Of a stretch of DNA of 64,000 bases, positions 1 through 8,708 are shown piece after piece. The translations under genes and the position numbers were made by a program. Source of the DNA: Alicycliphilus sp. UBA6560 (GTDB lineage: Bacteria; Pseudomonadota; Gammaproteobacteria; Burkholderiales; Burkholderiaceae_C). The DNA lies in the NCBI GenBank assembly GCA_002434305.1, contig DJJU01000006.1, positions 682,001 to 746,000 on the forward strand, in the 5' to 3' direction. Position 1 is the first letter of the stretch. The number at the start of each line of letters is the position of its first letter. The notes under the pieces were generated by a model that worked only from the letters and a program-made list of their open reading frames with translations, did no database searches and was not told the DNA's origin.

Positions 1-814
1 AAATGTGCACATTGTCCGCCAACTCCAGGTGCCCGACGATGGAAGCGGCCCCGGCGATGGTGCAGTGCGCGCCGATCTTCGTGCTGCCCGCCACGGCCGA
101 GCAGCCGGCCATGGCCGTGTGCCGGCCGACGTGCACGTTGTGCGCCAGCTGGATCAGGTTGTCCAGCTTCACGCCATCCTCGATCACCGTGTCGCCCAGG
201 GCGCCGCGGTCGATGCAGGTGTTGGCGCCGATCTCCACGTCGTCGCCGATGCGCACGGCGCCCAGCTGCTCGATCTTGACCCACTGACCGGCCTCGTGCG
301 CGAAGCCGAAGCCGTCGGCGCCGATCACCACGCCCGGATGCACGATACAGCGCTCGCCCAGCATGCAGCGCTCGCCCACGGTGACGCGCGACTTGAGCTG
401 CGTGTGCGCCCCGATGACGGCGCCCCGCTCGACCACGCACAGCGGACCGATGTAGGCCGTCGGGTGCACCTGCGCCTGCGGATGCACCACGGCGCTGGGG
501 TGGACGCCCACGTCTTCACCCTGGCGGTGCGCGCGGGCCCACAGCTGCGTCACGCGCGCGAAGTACACATAGGGGTCGGCTGCCACGATGCAGGCGCCGC
601 GCGCCAGCGCTACCGCCCGCATTGCCGGGCCCACAATGACGCAGGCCGCCTGCGAGGCGGCCAGTTGCGACTGGTAGCGCGGGTTGCTCAGGAAGGACAG
701 CGCGTCGCTGCCGGCGGTCTGAAGCGGGGCAATGGCATGAATCTCGTCCTCACGGCTGCCGCCTTCGAGCTCGCCACCCAGCGCATCGACGATGGCCCCA
801 AGCCGCAAGCTCAC
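1..814 (-). CDS. lpxD: UDP-3-O-(3-hydroxymyristoyl)glucosamine N-acyltransferase, 3' end outside the window
   Basis: LpxD adds the second 3-hydroxyacyl chain to UDP-acylglucosamine, the third step of lipid A synthesis, in the cytoplasm. About 271 codons are present out of the usual 330-350; the missing C-terminus lies beyond base 1. An N-terminal uridine-binding domain (begins SLRLGAIVDALGGEL) is followed by many hexapeptide repeats of the left-handed beta-helix, including GVVIGADGFGFAHEAG and NTCIDRGALGDTVI, which are typical LpxD signatures. I place the start at a GTG (814-812), 36 nt after the skp stop, because the frame aligns with the family N-terminus and GGGTGG lies just upstream. Neighbours skp and bamA are the usual ones for LpxD. 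Confidence 0.93.
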   Translation of the reverse strand, partial: MSLRLGAIVDALGGELEGGSREDEIHAIAPLQTAGSDALSFLSNPRYQSQLAASQAACVIVGPAMRAVALARGACIVAADPYVYFARVTQLWARAHRQGEDVGVHPSAVVHPQAQVHPTAYIGPLCVVERGAVIGAHTQLKSRVTVGERCMLGERCIVHPGVVIGADGFGFAHEAGQWVKIEQLGAVRIGDDVEIGANTCIDRGALGDTVIEDGVKLDNLIQLAHNVHVGRHTAMAGCSAVAGSTKIGAHCTIAGAASIVGHLELADNVHI

Positions 815-850
815 ACGCCACCCGTTCTGGCAGATCCGGCCACGGGCCGG

Positions 851-1378
851 TTACTTGCCACCGTTCGCCGGCGCCGCGTTCATGGCCTTGATGACCTTGT
901 CGGTGATGTCGTGCTTGGGGTTGATGTAGACGGCTTCCTGCAGGATGACGTCGTACTTCTCGGACTCGGCCACCTGCTTGACGATGCGGTTGGCGCGCTC
1001 CAGCACCTGGCTCAGCTCTTCGTTCTTGCGGGCGCTCAGGTCTTCCTGGAACTCGCGGCGCTTGCGCTGGAAGTCGCGGTCCTGGTCGACCAACTGGCGC
1101 TGGCGCGACACGCGCTGGCTCTCTGCCATGGTGGGGGCCTCGCGCTCGAACTTCTCGGTGGCGGACTTCAGGGCGCTGCCCTGGTCGACCAGTTCCTTCT
1201 CGCGGCGCGAGAACTCCTGCTCCAGCTTGGCCTGGGCCGCCTTGGCGGAGTTGGCTTCGCGGAAGACCCGGTCGGTGTTGACGAAGCCGGCCTTGAATTC
1301 TTGCGCCTGCACGGGGGCGGCGATGGCCATGGCGCCCACCAGGATGGCCAGGGGGAAATGACGAGCAAACGATTTCAT
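851..1378 (-). CDS. skp: Periplasmic chaperone Skp/OmpH family
   Basis: This 175-residue protein has a signal peptide (residues 1 to about 25, ending VQAQ) followed by a charged helical region rich in Lys, Glu, Arg and Gln. That is the coiled-coil tentacle architecture of Skp/OmpH, which holds unfolded outer-membrane proteins in the periplasm for delivery to the Bam complex. The ATG shares one base with the bamA stop codon (TAATG), so the two are translationally coupled. The order bamA-skp-lpxD is standard in proteobacteria. Length fits the family (160-180 aa). Confidence 0.93.
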   Translation of the reverse strand: MKSFARHFPLAILVGAMAIAAPVQAQEFKAGFVNTDRVFREANSAKAAQAKLEQEFSRREKELVDQGSALKSATEKFEREAPTMAESQRVSRQRQLVDQDRDFQRKRREFQEDLSARKNEELSQVLERANRIVKQVAESEKYDVILQEAVYINPKHDITDKVIKAMNAAPANGGK

Positions 1379-3675
1379 TAGAAGGACGTTCCGATCTGGA
1401 ATTGCAGTTTCTGGATTCTATCGCCGGCGAATTTACGCACCGGCTGCGCATAGGCGATGCGCAGCGGGCCCAGCGGAGAGATCCAGCTCAAGCCGATGCC
1501 GGCGGAAGCGCGCATCTCGCTCAGCTCCCACTTCTCATCTTCGCCATAGACGTTGCCGGCATCGACGAAGGTGAACCAGCGCAGCGTGCGGTCGTTGCCG
1601 GCACCGGGGAAGGGGGCGATGAGTTCGGCGTTGAGGGTGATCTTCTTGGGACCACCCAGCGAGGCGCCGGTCACGTCGCGCGGGCCCAGGGTGCCCTGGT
1701 CGAAGCCGCGCACCGAGCCCAGGCCGCCCGAGTAGAAGTTCTTGAACACCGGGAAGGGCCGGCCGTTCATGCCCTTGCCCAAGCCTATTTCGCCGTTGAA
1801 GGCGATGGTGAACTGCTTGTTCAGGGGCACGTACTGCTGGTACTGGTAGTTGGCCCGCACGTAGCGTGCGTCGCCCGCCACGGACCATTCGGAGTTCAGG
1901 CGCTGGTAGCGGCCCGAGTTGGGCGCCAGCGCGCTGTCGCGATCGTCGCGTGACCAGCCAATGGTCAGCGGCACGGACACGCTGGTGCTGCCGAACTTCT
2001 CGGCGTACGACAGATAGGACGCCGGGATGTTGGTGCCCGCCTTGATGCGCGTTTGCTCGGCACCGCCGCCGAAGAACACCGTGTCGGTCTCGCTGAACGG
2101 CACGCCAAAGCGCACGCTGGCTCCGGCCGTGACCAGCTCGTAGTTGCCGCCCTGGTCTTCGTAGGGCTTGGCAGTGCGGTAGTACAGGTCCAGGGTGCGC
2201 GAGACGCCGTCCTGCGTGAAGTACGGGTCGGTGGTGGAGAACACCAGCGTGCGGCGGTACTTGCTGGTGTTCACGTCCACGCCCAGGTAGTTGCCCGAGC
2301 CGAAGACGTTTTCCTGTTTGATGCCGAACGACAGCGAGATCTTTTCGGCGCTGGAAAAGCCCGCGCCCAGCTGCAGCGAGCCGGTGGGCTTTTCCTGCAC
2401 GTTCACCACCAGGTCCACCTGGTCGGGCGAGCCGGGCACTTCCTGCGTCTCGACGTTCACCTCGGTGAAGTAGCCCAAGCGGTCCACGCGGTCGCGCGAG
2501 AGCTTGATCTTGTCGCCGTCGTACCAGGAGGCCTCGAACTGGCGGAATTCGCGGCGCACCACTTCGTCACGCGTGCGGTTGTTGCCCGAGACGTTGATGC
2601 GGCGCACGTAGGCGCGGCGCGAAGGCTCGGCGCGCAGCACCAGGGCCACGCGGTTGTGCTCGCGGTCGACCTCGGGCACGGACTCCACGCGGGCGAAGGC
2701 GAAGCCGAAGTTGCCGAAGTGGTCGGTAAAGGCCTTGGTGGTCTCTGCCACACGGTCGGCGTTGTAGGGCTCCCCAGGGCGGATGGTGACCAGCGACTTG
2801 AACTCGTCCTCGCGGTCCAGGTAGTTGCCTTCCAGCTTGACGCCGGAGACCACGTAGCTGGGCCCCTCCGTCACGTTGACGGTAATGGAGATGTCCTGCT
2901 TGTCCGGCGAGATGGCGACCTGTGTGGAGTCGATGCGAAACTCCAGATAGCCGCGCGCCAAGTAGTACGAGCGCAGCGTCTCCAGGTCGGCGTTGAGCTT
3001 GGCGCGCGAGTAGCGGTTGCTCTTGGTGTACCAGCTCAGCCAGCCTCCGGTGTCCTGGTCGAACAGGCCCTTGAGCGTGGATTCGCTGAACGCCTGGTTG
3101 CCCAGGATGCGGATTTCCTTGATCTTGGCCGGCTCGCCCTCGGTCACCGTAAAGGTCACGTTGACGCGGTTGCGCTCGATGGGCGTGACGGTGGTCACCA
3201 CCTCGGCGCCGTACAGGCTGCGGTTGATGTACTGGCGCTTCAATTCCTGCTCGGCGCGGTCGGCCAGGGCCTTGTCGAAGGGGCGTCCCTCGGTCAGGCC
3301 GACGTCACGCATGGCCTTCTTGAGCGTGTCCTTGTCGAACTCCTTGGTGCCGGCGAAGTCCACATCGGCGACCGTCGGACGCTCTTCCACGACCACCACC
3401 AGCACGTTGCCGGAGGCTTCAAGGCGCACGTCCTTGAACAGGCCCAGGGCGAACAGTGCGCGGATGGCGGCGGCGCCCTTCTCGTCGTTGTACTCGTCGC
3501 CCACGCGCATGGGCAGCGAGGCGAAGATGGTGCCCGGCTCCACCCGCTGCAGGCCCTCCACGCGGATGTCCTGCACCTTGAAGGGCTCCAGCGCCCAGGC
3601 GGCGTTGGCGGCAAGGGCAAGGGCCGCTACGGCCGTTGCAGTGCGAACGCCCAGGCGATTGATGGTTTTTCTCAT
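1378..3675 (-). CDS. bamA: Outer membrane protein assembly factor BamA
   Basis: BamA is the central beta-barrel of the machine that folds and inserts outer-membrane proteins. The 765-residue product has a signal peptide ending near ANAAWA, then five POTRA domains (about residues 30-430), then a 16-strand barrel. The VRGF motif of barrel loop 6 is present (GLGSVRGFDQGTLGP), and the protein ends in Phe (QIGTSF), the usual outer-membrane C-terminal signal. Length fits the family (760-800). It lies 60 nt after rseP and overlaps skp by one base. Nothing appears truncated. Confidence 0.97.
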   Translation of the reverse strand: MRKTINRLGVRTATAVAALALAANAAWALEPFKVQDIRVEGLQRVEPGTIFASLPMRVGDEYNDEKGAAAIRALFALGLFKDVRLEASGNVLVVVVEERPTVADVDFAGTKEFDKDTLKKAMRDVGLTEGRPFDKALADRAEQELKRQYINRSLYGAEVVTTVTPIERNRVNVTFTVTEGEPAKIKEIRILGNQAFSESTLKGLFDQDTGGWLSWYTKSNRYSRAKLNADLETLRSYYLARGYLEFRIDSTQVAISPDKQDISITVNVTEGPSYVVSGVKLEGNYLDREDEFKSLVTIRPGEPYNADRVAETTKAFTDHFGNFGFAFARVESVPEVDREHNRVALVLRAEPSRRAYVRRINVSGNNRTRDEVVRREFRQFEASWYDGDKIKLSRDRVDRLGYFTEVNVETQEVPGSPDQVDLVVNVQEKPTGSLQLGAGFSSAEKISLSFGIKQENVFGSGNYLGVDVNTSKYRRTLVFSTTDPYFTQDGVSRTLDLYYRTAKPYEDQGGNYELVTAGASVRFGVPFSETDTVFFGGGAEQTRIKAGTNIPASYLSYAEKFGSTSVSVPLTIGWSRDDRDSALAPNSGRYQRLNSEWSVAGDARYVRANYQYQQYVPLNKQFTIAFNGEIGLGKGMNGRPFPVFKNFYSGGLGSVRGFDQGTLGPRDVTGASLGGPKKITLNAELIAPFPGAGNDRTLRWFTFVDAGNVYGEDEKWELSEMRASAGIGLSWISPLGPLRIAYAQPVRKFAGDRIQKLQFQIGTSF

Positions 3676-3735
3676 GAGTGGAGTGAAGCTGGCGCCGGCG
3701 CCGCGCTGATGGTTGCAGCGGCTGCGGCGAAAGGG

Positions 3736-5100
3736 TTAGCCAATAAGCCGGGTGATGTCGTTGAAGAGAGCGATGGTCATCATCAGCAGGAGCACCGCCA
3801 CGCCGCCGCGCTGCAGGCGCTCCATCCAGGCCTCGGGCACGGCGCGGCCGGTCATCCCCTCCCAAAGATAATACATCAGGTGTCCCCCATCGAGGACCGG
3901 CAGCGGCAGCAGGTTCAGCACCCCCAGGCTGACGCTGATGAGGGCCAGGAAGGCCAGGTATTGCGCCAGTCCCATGCTGGCCGAGCGGCCTGCGTAGTCG
4001 GCAATGGTCAGCGGCCCGCTGAGGTTCTTGATGGACGCCTGGCCGATGACCATGCGGCCCATCATGCGCAGCGTCAGCACCGACACCTCCCAGGTGCGGC
4101 GCGCCCCGAGGGCGAAGCCCTCCAGCGGACCGTAGCGCACCTGCAGCATCTCCGGCGGCGCGCCCACATAGGCACCGATGCGACCGATGGGCCGGCCGGC
4201 CTCGTCGGCCACGTCCGGCGTGACGGGCAGCTCCAGCGTGCGGCCGTCGCGCTCGATGCGCCACGACTGGGCCACGGCACTGCCGTCCTGCACGGCACCG
4301 CGGATGGTCTCGCGCAGCTGCGCGCCGTCCACGATGTCGACGGTGCCCACGCGCAGCACCAGGTCGCCCTCGCGCAGGCCGGCGCGCTGCGCGGCGCCGC
4401 CATCGACCAGGCCGCTCAGCACCGGGCGCGTCCACGGCCCGGCGATGCCGATGGCGCGGAACAGCGTGGCATCAGCCTGGCTGGCGTCCATGGCGGACAG
4501 GGGCAGCAGCACCTGGCGCTCCGCCCCGCCGGGACGCGACTGCACGGTCAGGCGCACGTCCTCGCCGTCCAGCGCGCCGCGGGCCAGGGCCCAGCGCAGG
4601 TCTTCGAAGGAGCGCACGGGCGTCGCCTCATCGTCGCCCTGCGCCTGGGCCAGCACCAGCTCGCCGCCGTGCAGGCCGGCCTGGCTGGCCACGGAGCCGG
4701 CCACAGGGCTGGCCAGGATGGGGCGCGGCTCCTGCACGCCGCTCCAGTTGACGACGGCGTACAGCAGCACCGCCAGCGCCAGGTTGGCCAGCGGGCCGGC
4801 GGCGACGATGGCGGCGCGCTTGCGCAGGCTCTGGTTGTTGAAGGCCAGGTGGCGCTCTGCCTCGGGCACGGGGGCCTCGCGCTCGTCGAGCATGCGCACG
4901 TAGCCGCCCAGGGGAAAGGCGCCGATGACGAATTCGGTGGGCGAGCCCTTGGGCTGCCAGCGCACCAGCGGCTTACCGAAGCCCACGGAAAAGCGCAGCA
5001 CCTTGACGCCGCAGGCCACGGCCACGCGGTAGTGGCCGTATTCGTGCACGGCGATCAACAGGCCCAGCGCGACGATGAAGGCGACGATAGTCAGCAGCAC
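3736..5100 (-). CDS. rseP: Site-2 zinc metalloprotease RseP
   Basis: RseP is an inner-membrane intramembrane protease that cleaves anti-sigma factor RseA (sigma-E stress response) and remnant signal peptides. The 454-residue protein has the zinc site HEYGH at residues 19-23 in the first membrane helix and the second catalytic motif LDGGH near residue 403, with two PDZ-like domains between them. Translation starts at a GTG (5100-5098) preceded by GGAG at a good distance; no ATG lies near it. The dxr-rseP-bamA order is conserved. A pair of oppositely oriented repeat copies separates it from dxr. Confidence 0.95.
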   Translation of the reverse strand: MLLTIVAFIVALGLLIAVHEYGHYRVAVACGVKVLRFSVGFGKPLVRWQPKGSPTEFVIGAFPLGGYVRMLDEREAPVPEAERHLAFNNQSLRKRAAIVAAGPLANLALAVLLYAVVNWSGVQEPRPILASPVAGSVASQAGLHGGELVLAQAQGDDEATPVRSFEDLRWALARGALDGEDVRLTVQSRPGGAERQVLLPLSAMDASQADATLFRAIGIAGPWTRPVLSGLVDGGAAQRAGLREGDLVLRVGTVDIVDGAQLRETIRGAVQDGSAVAQSWRIERDGRTLELPVTPDVADEAGRPIGRIGAYVGAPPEMLQVRYGPLEGFALGARRTWEVSVLTLRMMGRMVIGQASIKNLSGPLTIADYAGRSASMGLAQYLAFLALISVSLGVLNLLPLPVLDGGHLMYYLWEGMTGRAVPEAWMERLQRGGVAVLLLMMTIALFNDITRLIG

Positions 5101-5112
5101 GGAGAGGCTCCT

Positions 5113-5165
5113 TCAAAAACCATAGCTGCTAGCGCTTGCGCATCAAGGCTTTCAGCATGAAAAAC
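5113..5165 (+). repeat. Dispersed palindromic repeat, copy 1
   Basis: Exact core AGCTGCTAGCGCTTG at 5124-5138 with an upstream TCAAAAACCAT flank and a downstream AAAAA tail. It lies between dxr and rseP, which are transcribed from the minus strand, and sits head to head with copy 2. The left flank reaches to within a few bases of the rseP ribosome-binding site. Confidence 0.8.
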
Positions 5166-5202
5166 ACCGAAAACCCGCAGCAGACAAGCGCAAGCAGCTC
5201 AC
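5166..5202 (-). repeat. Dispersed palindromic repeat, copy 2 (inverted relative to copy 1)
   Basis: Minus-strand core AGCTGCTTGCGCTTG occupies 5185-5199, directly after the dxr stop codon at 5203. Together with copy 1 it forms a composite inverted pair of about 90 bp between dxr and rseP. Such a pair could fold in the dxr-rseP transcript. Confidence 0.75.
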
Positions 5203-6378
5203 TTATTGGAAGCGCTGCACCAGTTCGCCGGCGACGGCGCGCGTCTGTGCGTCCAGCGCCAGCAAGCCCTGCAGCGAATCCGCGTTGGAGGGCGCGACGG
5301 CCTCCAAAGTTGCCAGGTTGAGGGCGTGGATCTGGTCGAAGCGGATGCGCTCGGCCAGAAAGGCGTCGACGGCCACTTCGTTGGCGGCGTTCAGCACCGC
5401 CGTGGTGCCAGGCGCGGCGGCCAGTGCCTGCCAGGACAGGTGCAGGCCGGGAAAGCGCACCGCGTCGGCCTCCTCAAAGGTCAGCGCGGCCAGCTGGGCG
5501 AAATCCAGCGGCGCGGCGCCGCTCTCCACCCGCTCGGGCCAGGCCAGGCCGCAGGCAATCGGCACGCGCATGTCCGGCGTGCCCAGCTGGGCGATGATGG
5601 ACGAGTCCACGAACTGCACCATGGAGTGGATGATCTGCTGCGGGTGGATGACCACCTTGATCTGCTCGGGCGCCAGGTCGAACAGCCAGCGCGCTTCGAT
5701 CACCTCCAGCGCCTTGTTCATCATGGTGGCCGAGTCGATGGAGATCTTGCGGCCCATGGAGAAATTGGGGTGCGCGCAGGCCTCGCCCGGCGTCACGTCG
5801 CGCAGCGTGCCCAGCGCGCGCGTGCGAAACGGCCCGCCCGAGGCGGTCAGCAGCACGTGCTGCACGCGCCGCGGCCAGGTGGCGGCGTCTTCGGGCAGGC
5901 TCTGGAAGATGGCCGAGTGCTCGCTGTCGATGGGCAGCAGCGTGGCGCCGCCCTCCTTCACGGCGCGCATGAAGACCTCGCCGCCGACCACCAGCGCCTC
6001 CTTGTTGGCCAGCAGCAGCCGCTTGCCCGCGCGCGCGGCGGCCAGGCAGGGTGCCAGACCGGCGGCACCGACGATGGCCGCCATGACGGCATCCACCTCG
6101 TCATGCGATGCTATGGTTTCAAGAGCGTCTGGCGCTTGCAGCACCTGCGTTGCAAGGCCATTTGCCTTGATTTTTTCGGCCAGCTGTTGCGCGTGCGGCG
6201 CACTGGCCATGACGGCATAGCGCGGCCTGTGGGCGGCGCACTGGGCCAGCAGCAAGTCCACCTGGGTGGCCGCGCTCAGGGCAAAAATCTCGTAGCGGCC
6301 GGGGTGACGGGCCACCACGTCCAGCGTGTTCTTGCCGATGGAGCCCGTGGAGCCGAGCACCGTGATTCGTTGTGTCAT
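5203..6378 (-). CDS. dxr: 1-deoxy-D-xylulose 5-phosphate reductoisomerase
   Basis: Dxr converts DXP to 2-C-methyl-D-erythritol 4-phosphate with NADPH, the committed step of the MEP isoprenoid pathway. The 391-residue product has the NADPH-binding GSTGSIG near residue 8, the LLANKEALV segment, ASGGPFR, and the catalytic/metal region with SATMMNKALEVIEA and HPQQIIHSMVQFVDSS. The start ATG overlaps the cdsA stop (ATGA). The frame stays open far upstream, but that part is antisense to cdsA. A stretch at 6112-6180 resembles the dispersed repeat and has lower GC than its surroundings; it encodes a variable surface region. Confidence 0.96.
   Translation of the reverse strand: MTQRITVLGSTGSIGKNTLDVVARHPGRYEIFALSAATQVDLLLAQCAAHRPRYAVMASAPHAQQLAEKIKANGLATQVLQAPDALETIASHDEVDAVMAAIVGAAGLAPCLAAARAGKRLLLANKEALVVGGEVFMRAVKEGGATLLPIDSEHSAIFQSLPEDAATWPRRVQHVLLTASGGPFRTRALGTLRDVTPGEACAHPNFSMGRKISIDSATMMNKALEVIEARWLFDLAPEQIKVVIHPQQIIHSMVQFVDSSIIAQLGTPDMRVPIACGLAWPERVESGAAPLDFAQLAALTFEEADAVRFPGLHLSWQALAAAPGTTAVLNAANEVAVDAFLAERIRFDQIHALNLATLEAVAPSNADSLQGLLALDAQTRAVAGELVQRFQ
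6112..6180 (+). repeat. Degenerate repeat-like segment inside dxr
   Basis: The plus strand reads CTATGGTTTCAAGAGCG, then CTGGCGCTTGCAG, then GGCCATTTGCCTTGATTTT, in the order of the repeat's left flank, core and tail, but no exact core remains. It is AT-richer than the rest of dxr. From memory of E. coli Dxr the encoded region has the same length, so this would be a replacement rather than an insertion, or a chance resemblance. Confidence 0.4.
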
Positions 6379-7235
6379 GCGGAAAAAGAGGCCAGGTGGC
6401 TGAGCATCAGGGCCAGCGGCAGCGTGGGCAGCAGCGCGTCGATGCGGTCCAGCACGCCGCCATGGCCGGGCAGCAGCTGGCTGGAGTCCTTGGCGCCGGC
6501 GCTGCGCTTGACCAGCGATTCCACCAGGTCGCCCACCACGCTCATGGCGGCCATGAACATGGCGCCCAGCAGCAGCAGCCACCAGCCAGCGCGCGCCAGC
6601 AGGGTATAGAAGCTCGGAACGGCCGCGCCACGCGAGCCATCCAGCCACACCCAACCGACGGCCAGCAGCACCACGCCCGCCATGCCGCCCCACACACCCT
6701 CCCAGCTCTTGCCGGGGCTGATGGAGGGGGCCAGCTTGCCTTTGGTGAAGCGCAGCCCGAAGCTGCGGCCGGCGAAATACGCAAAGGTGTCGGCCGCCCA
6801 TACCAGGGTCAGCACCGACAGCAGGAAGTTGATGCCGATGGTGCGCGCCTGGGCCACGGCCAGCCAGGCCAGCCACAGCGCGGCCAGCCCGCCGGCCAGG
6901 CGCAGCGTCCGGGGGATGCGCGGCCAGCCGGCCACGCCGGCGCGCAGCAGCGCCGCGCCGCCCAGCACCCAGGCAGCTCCGCCGGCAATCCACAGGCCGA
7001 AGAGCGGCCGCTGCAGCCAGCCGGCCGCCCAGCTGGCGCCGCAGGCCGCCAGGCACAGCAGGCCCAGAGCCACGCTGGCGCCCTGCCCGAGGCCGTTGAG
7101 GCGGCCCCATTCCCACGCAGCGGCGGCCATCATGACCAGCGCGACGACCGCGAACGGCACGGGCGAGGGGTACAGCAGCGCCGGCAGCAGGATGGCCATC
7201 AGGACGAGGGCGGTGATGACGCGTTGCTTGAGCAT
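6375..7235 (-). CDS. cdsA: Phosphatidate cytidylyltransferase
   Basis: CdsA makes CDP-diacylglycerol from phosphatidic acid and CTP at the inner membrane, feeding all phospholipid synthesis. The 286-residue protein is almost entirely hydrophobic with about seven or eight membrane segments. Its C-terminal half carries the CDP-transferase signature, a Ser-x-x-Lys-Arg run followed by KDSSQLLPGHGGVLDRIDAL. The stop overlaps the dxr start by four bases. It sits 45 nt after uppS, so uppS-cdsA-dxr are likely co-transcribed. Confidence 0.95.
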   Translation of the reverse strand: MLKQRVITALVLMAILLPALLYPSPVPFAVVALVMMAAAAWEWGRLNGLGQGASVALGLLCLAACGASWAAGWLQRPLFGLWIAGGAAWVLGGAALLRAGVAGWPRIPRTLRLAGGLAALWLAWLAVAQARTIGINFLLSVLTLVWAADTFAYFAGRSFGLRFTKGKLAPSISPGKSWEGVWGGMAGVVLLAVGWVWLDGSRGAAVPSFYTLLARAGWWLLLLGAMFMAAMSVVGDLVESLVKRSAGAKDSSQLLPGHGGVLDRIDALLPTLPLALMLSHLASFSA

Positions 7236-7280
7236 CGTGGAAGACCCCCTTGGATGTTGGGCGCGCCGACAGTCCGCCGG

Positions 7281-8030
7281 TCAGGCGCGCAGCGGCTCGG
7301 TCTGCCGCTCGGGCGCCTGCTGCTGTTGGACTTGTTCGGACGTGCGGCCGAAGCGGCGCTCGCGCGCGCAGTAGCTGGCAATCGCCTCGTCCAGCGCCGC
7401 CTCGTCGAAGTCGGGCCACAGGCGGTCGCTGAAGAAGAACTCGCTGTAGGCGGCCTGCCAGAGCAAAAAGTTGCTGATGCGCATCTCACCGCCGGTGCGG
7501 ATGACGAGATCCGGGTCAGGCACGTGGGCCAGGCCCATGGCGGCGTGCAGGCTGGCCTCGGTGATGGGTTCGCCGCGCGCGGCCAGCTGGGCGGCGGCCT
7601 GGGTGATGTCCCAGCGGCCGCCGTAGTTGAAGCACACGTTGAGCACCAGCCGGGTGTTGCCCGTGGTGAGGTTCTCAGCCTGCTCCAGGCCCTTGCGCAC
7701 GTTCTCGGATAGGCCCGCCTTCTCGCCCACGAAGCGCACGCAGACGCCGTCGCGGCTGAGCTCGGGCACCTCGCGCGCGAGCGCCTTGCCCAGCAGGCCC
7801 ATCAGGCCCGAGACCTCGTCCTGCGGGCGGTTCCAGTTCTCGGAGGAAAAGGCGAACACTGTCAGCACGCCCACGCCGCGCGCCACGCAGGCGCGCACGC
7901 AGCGGCGCAGCGACTCCACGCCCTGGGCATGGCCAGCCAGGCGCGGCAGAAAGCGCTGGCGCGCCCAGCGGCCGTTGCCGTCCATGACGATGGCGATGTG
8001 ATGCGGAACGGCGGCAGCGGCGGGCGGCAT
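7281..8030 (-). CDS. uppS: Isoprenyl (undecaprenyl) diphosphate synthase
   Basis: This cis-prenyltransferase condenses farnesyl diphosphate with isopentenyl units to give undecaprenyl diphosphate, the lipid carrier for peptidoglycan and LPS. The 249-residue product shows the first conserved motif MDGNGRWA near the N-terminus with the catalytic Asp, the central FNYGGRWDI, and the C-terminal IRTGGEMRISNFLLWQ plus SEFFF. It lies 56 nt downstream of frr and upstream of cdsA. The short Gln- and Glu-rich C-terminal tail is not a conserved element. Confidence 0.95.
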   Translation of the reverse strand: MPPAAAAVPHHIAIVMDGNGRWARQRFLPRLAGHAQGVESLRRCVRACVARGVGVLTVFAFSSENWNRPQDEVSGLMGLLGKALAREVPELSRDGVCVRFVGEKAGLSENVRKGLEQAENLTTGNTRLVLNVCFNYGGRWDITQAAAQLAARGEPITEASLHAAMGLAHVPDPDLVIRTGGEMRISNFLLWQAAYSEFFFSDRLWPDFDEAALDEAIASYCARERRFGRTSEQVQQQQAPERQTEPLRA

Positions 8031-8086
8031 TGCAAAAAGGCGGGTATGCGCGGAGAAATCAGGCGTTGTGCAGCAGTGCGAGCCGC

Positions 8087-8647
8087 TCAGATCGCCATGA
8101 TCTCCTGCTCCTTGGCGGCCGCCAGCGCGTCGATCTCGGCAATGAACTTGTCGGTGATCTTCTGCACGTCGGCTTCGGAGCGCTTTTGGTCGTCCTCGGA
8201 GACCAGCTTGTCCTTGACCAGCTTCTTGACACCCTCGTTGGCATCGCGGCGCAGGTTGCGCACGGCCACCTTGGCGCCTTCGGCCTCGTTGCGCACCAGC
8301 TTGGTCATCTCCTTGCGGCGCTCTTCGCTCATGGGCGGCATCGGCACGCGGATCAGGTCGCCCATGGAGGCCGGGTTCAGGCCCAGGTCGCTCTCGCGGA
8401 TGGCCTTCTCGATCTTGGCACCCATGTTCTTCTCCCAGGGCTGCACGCTGATGGTGCGCGCGTCCAGCAGCGACACATTGGCCACCTGCGACAGCGGCAC
8501 CATGGAGCCGTAGTACTCGACGTGGATGGTGTCCAGCAGCTGCGGATTGGCGCGGCCCGTGCGGATGCGGGACAGGCTGTTTTTGAAGGCGGCGATGGAC
8601 TGCTCCATCTTGCCCTCGGCGTTCTTCTTGATGTCGGCGATGGTCAT
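8087..8647 (-). CDS. frr: Ribosome recycling factor
   Basis: RRF splits post-termination ribosomes together with EF-G. The 186-residue sequence matches the family in length and in landmarks: MEQSIAAFKNSLSRIRTGRA near the N-terminus, VPLSQVANVSLLDARTI in the beta domain, and the C-terminal helix with RNLRRDANEGVKKL. It follows pyrH by 61 nt, the normal order pyrH-frr. The ATG (8647) precedes TIADIKKNAE, a typical RRF start. Confidence 0.97.
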   Translation of the reverse strand: MTIADIKKNAEGKMEQSIAAFKNSLSRIRTGRANPQLLDTIHVEYYGSMVPLSQVANVSLLDARTISVQPWEKNMGAKIEKAIRESDLGLNPASMGDLIRVPMPPMSEERRKEMTKLVRNEAEGAKVAVRNLRRDANEGVKKLVKDKLVSEDDQKRSEADVQKITDKFIAEIDALAAAKEQEIMAI

Positions 8648-8708
8648 GGGAATTCCTTCAACACGTGCGGGCGTCGCCCCTTTTCGCAGGCGCGGCGCGG
8701 CAAAGCGG

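Noticed and set aside
5..1381. Plus-strand frame of 458 codons opposite lpxD, skp and part of bamA
   Set aside because: It is antisense to recognised genes, rich in His, Ala, Gly and Val as expected for a GC-rich shadow frame, and matches no family.
2053..5160. Plus-strand frame of 1035 codons opposite bamA and rseP
   Set aside because: Composition is that of a shadow frame (Gln, His, Ala, Gly); bamA and rseP explain the DNA fully.
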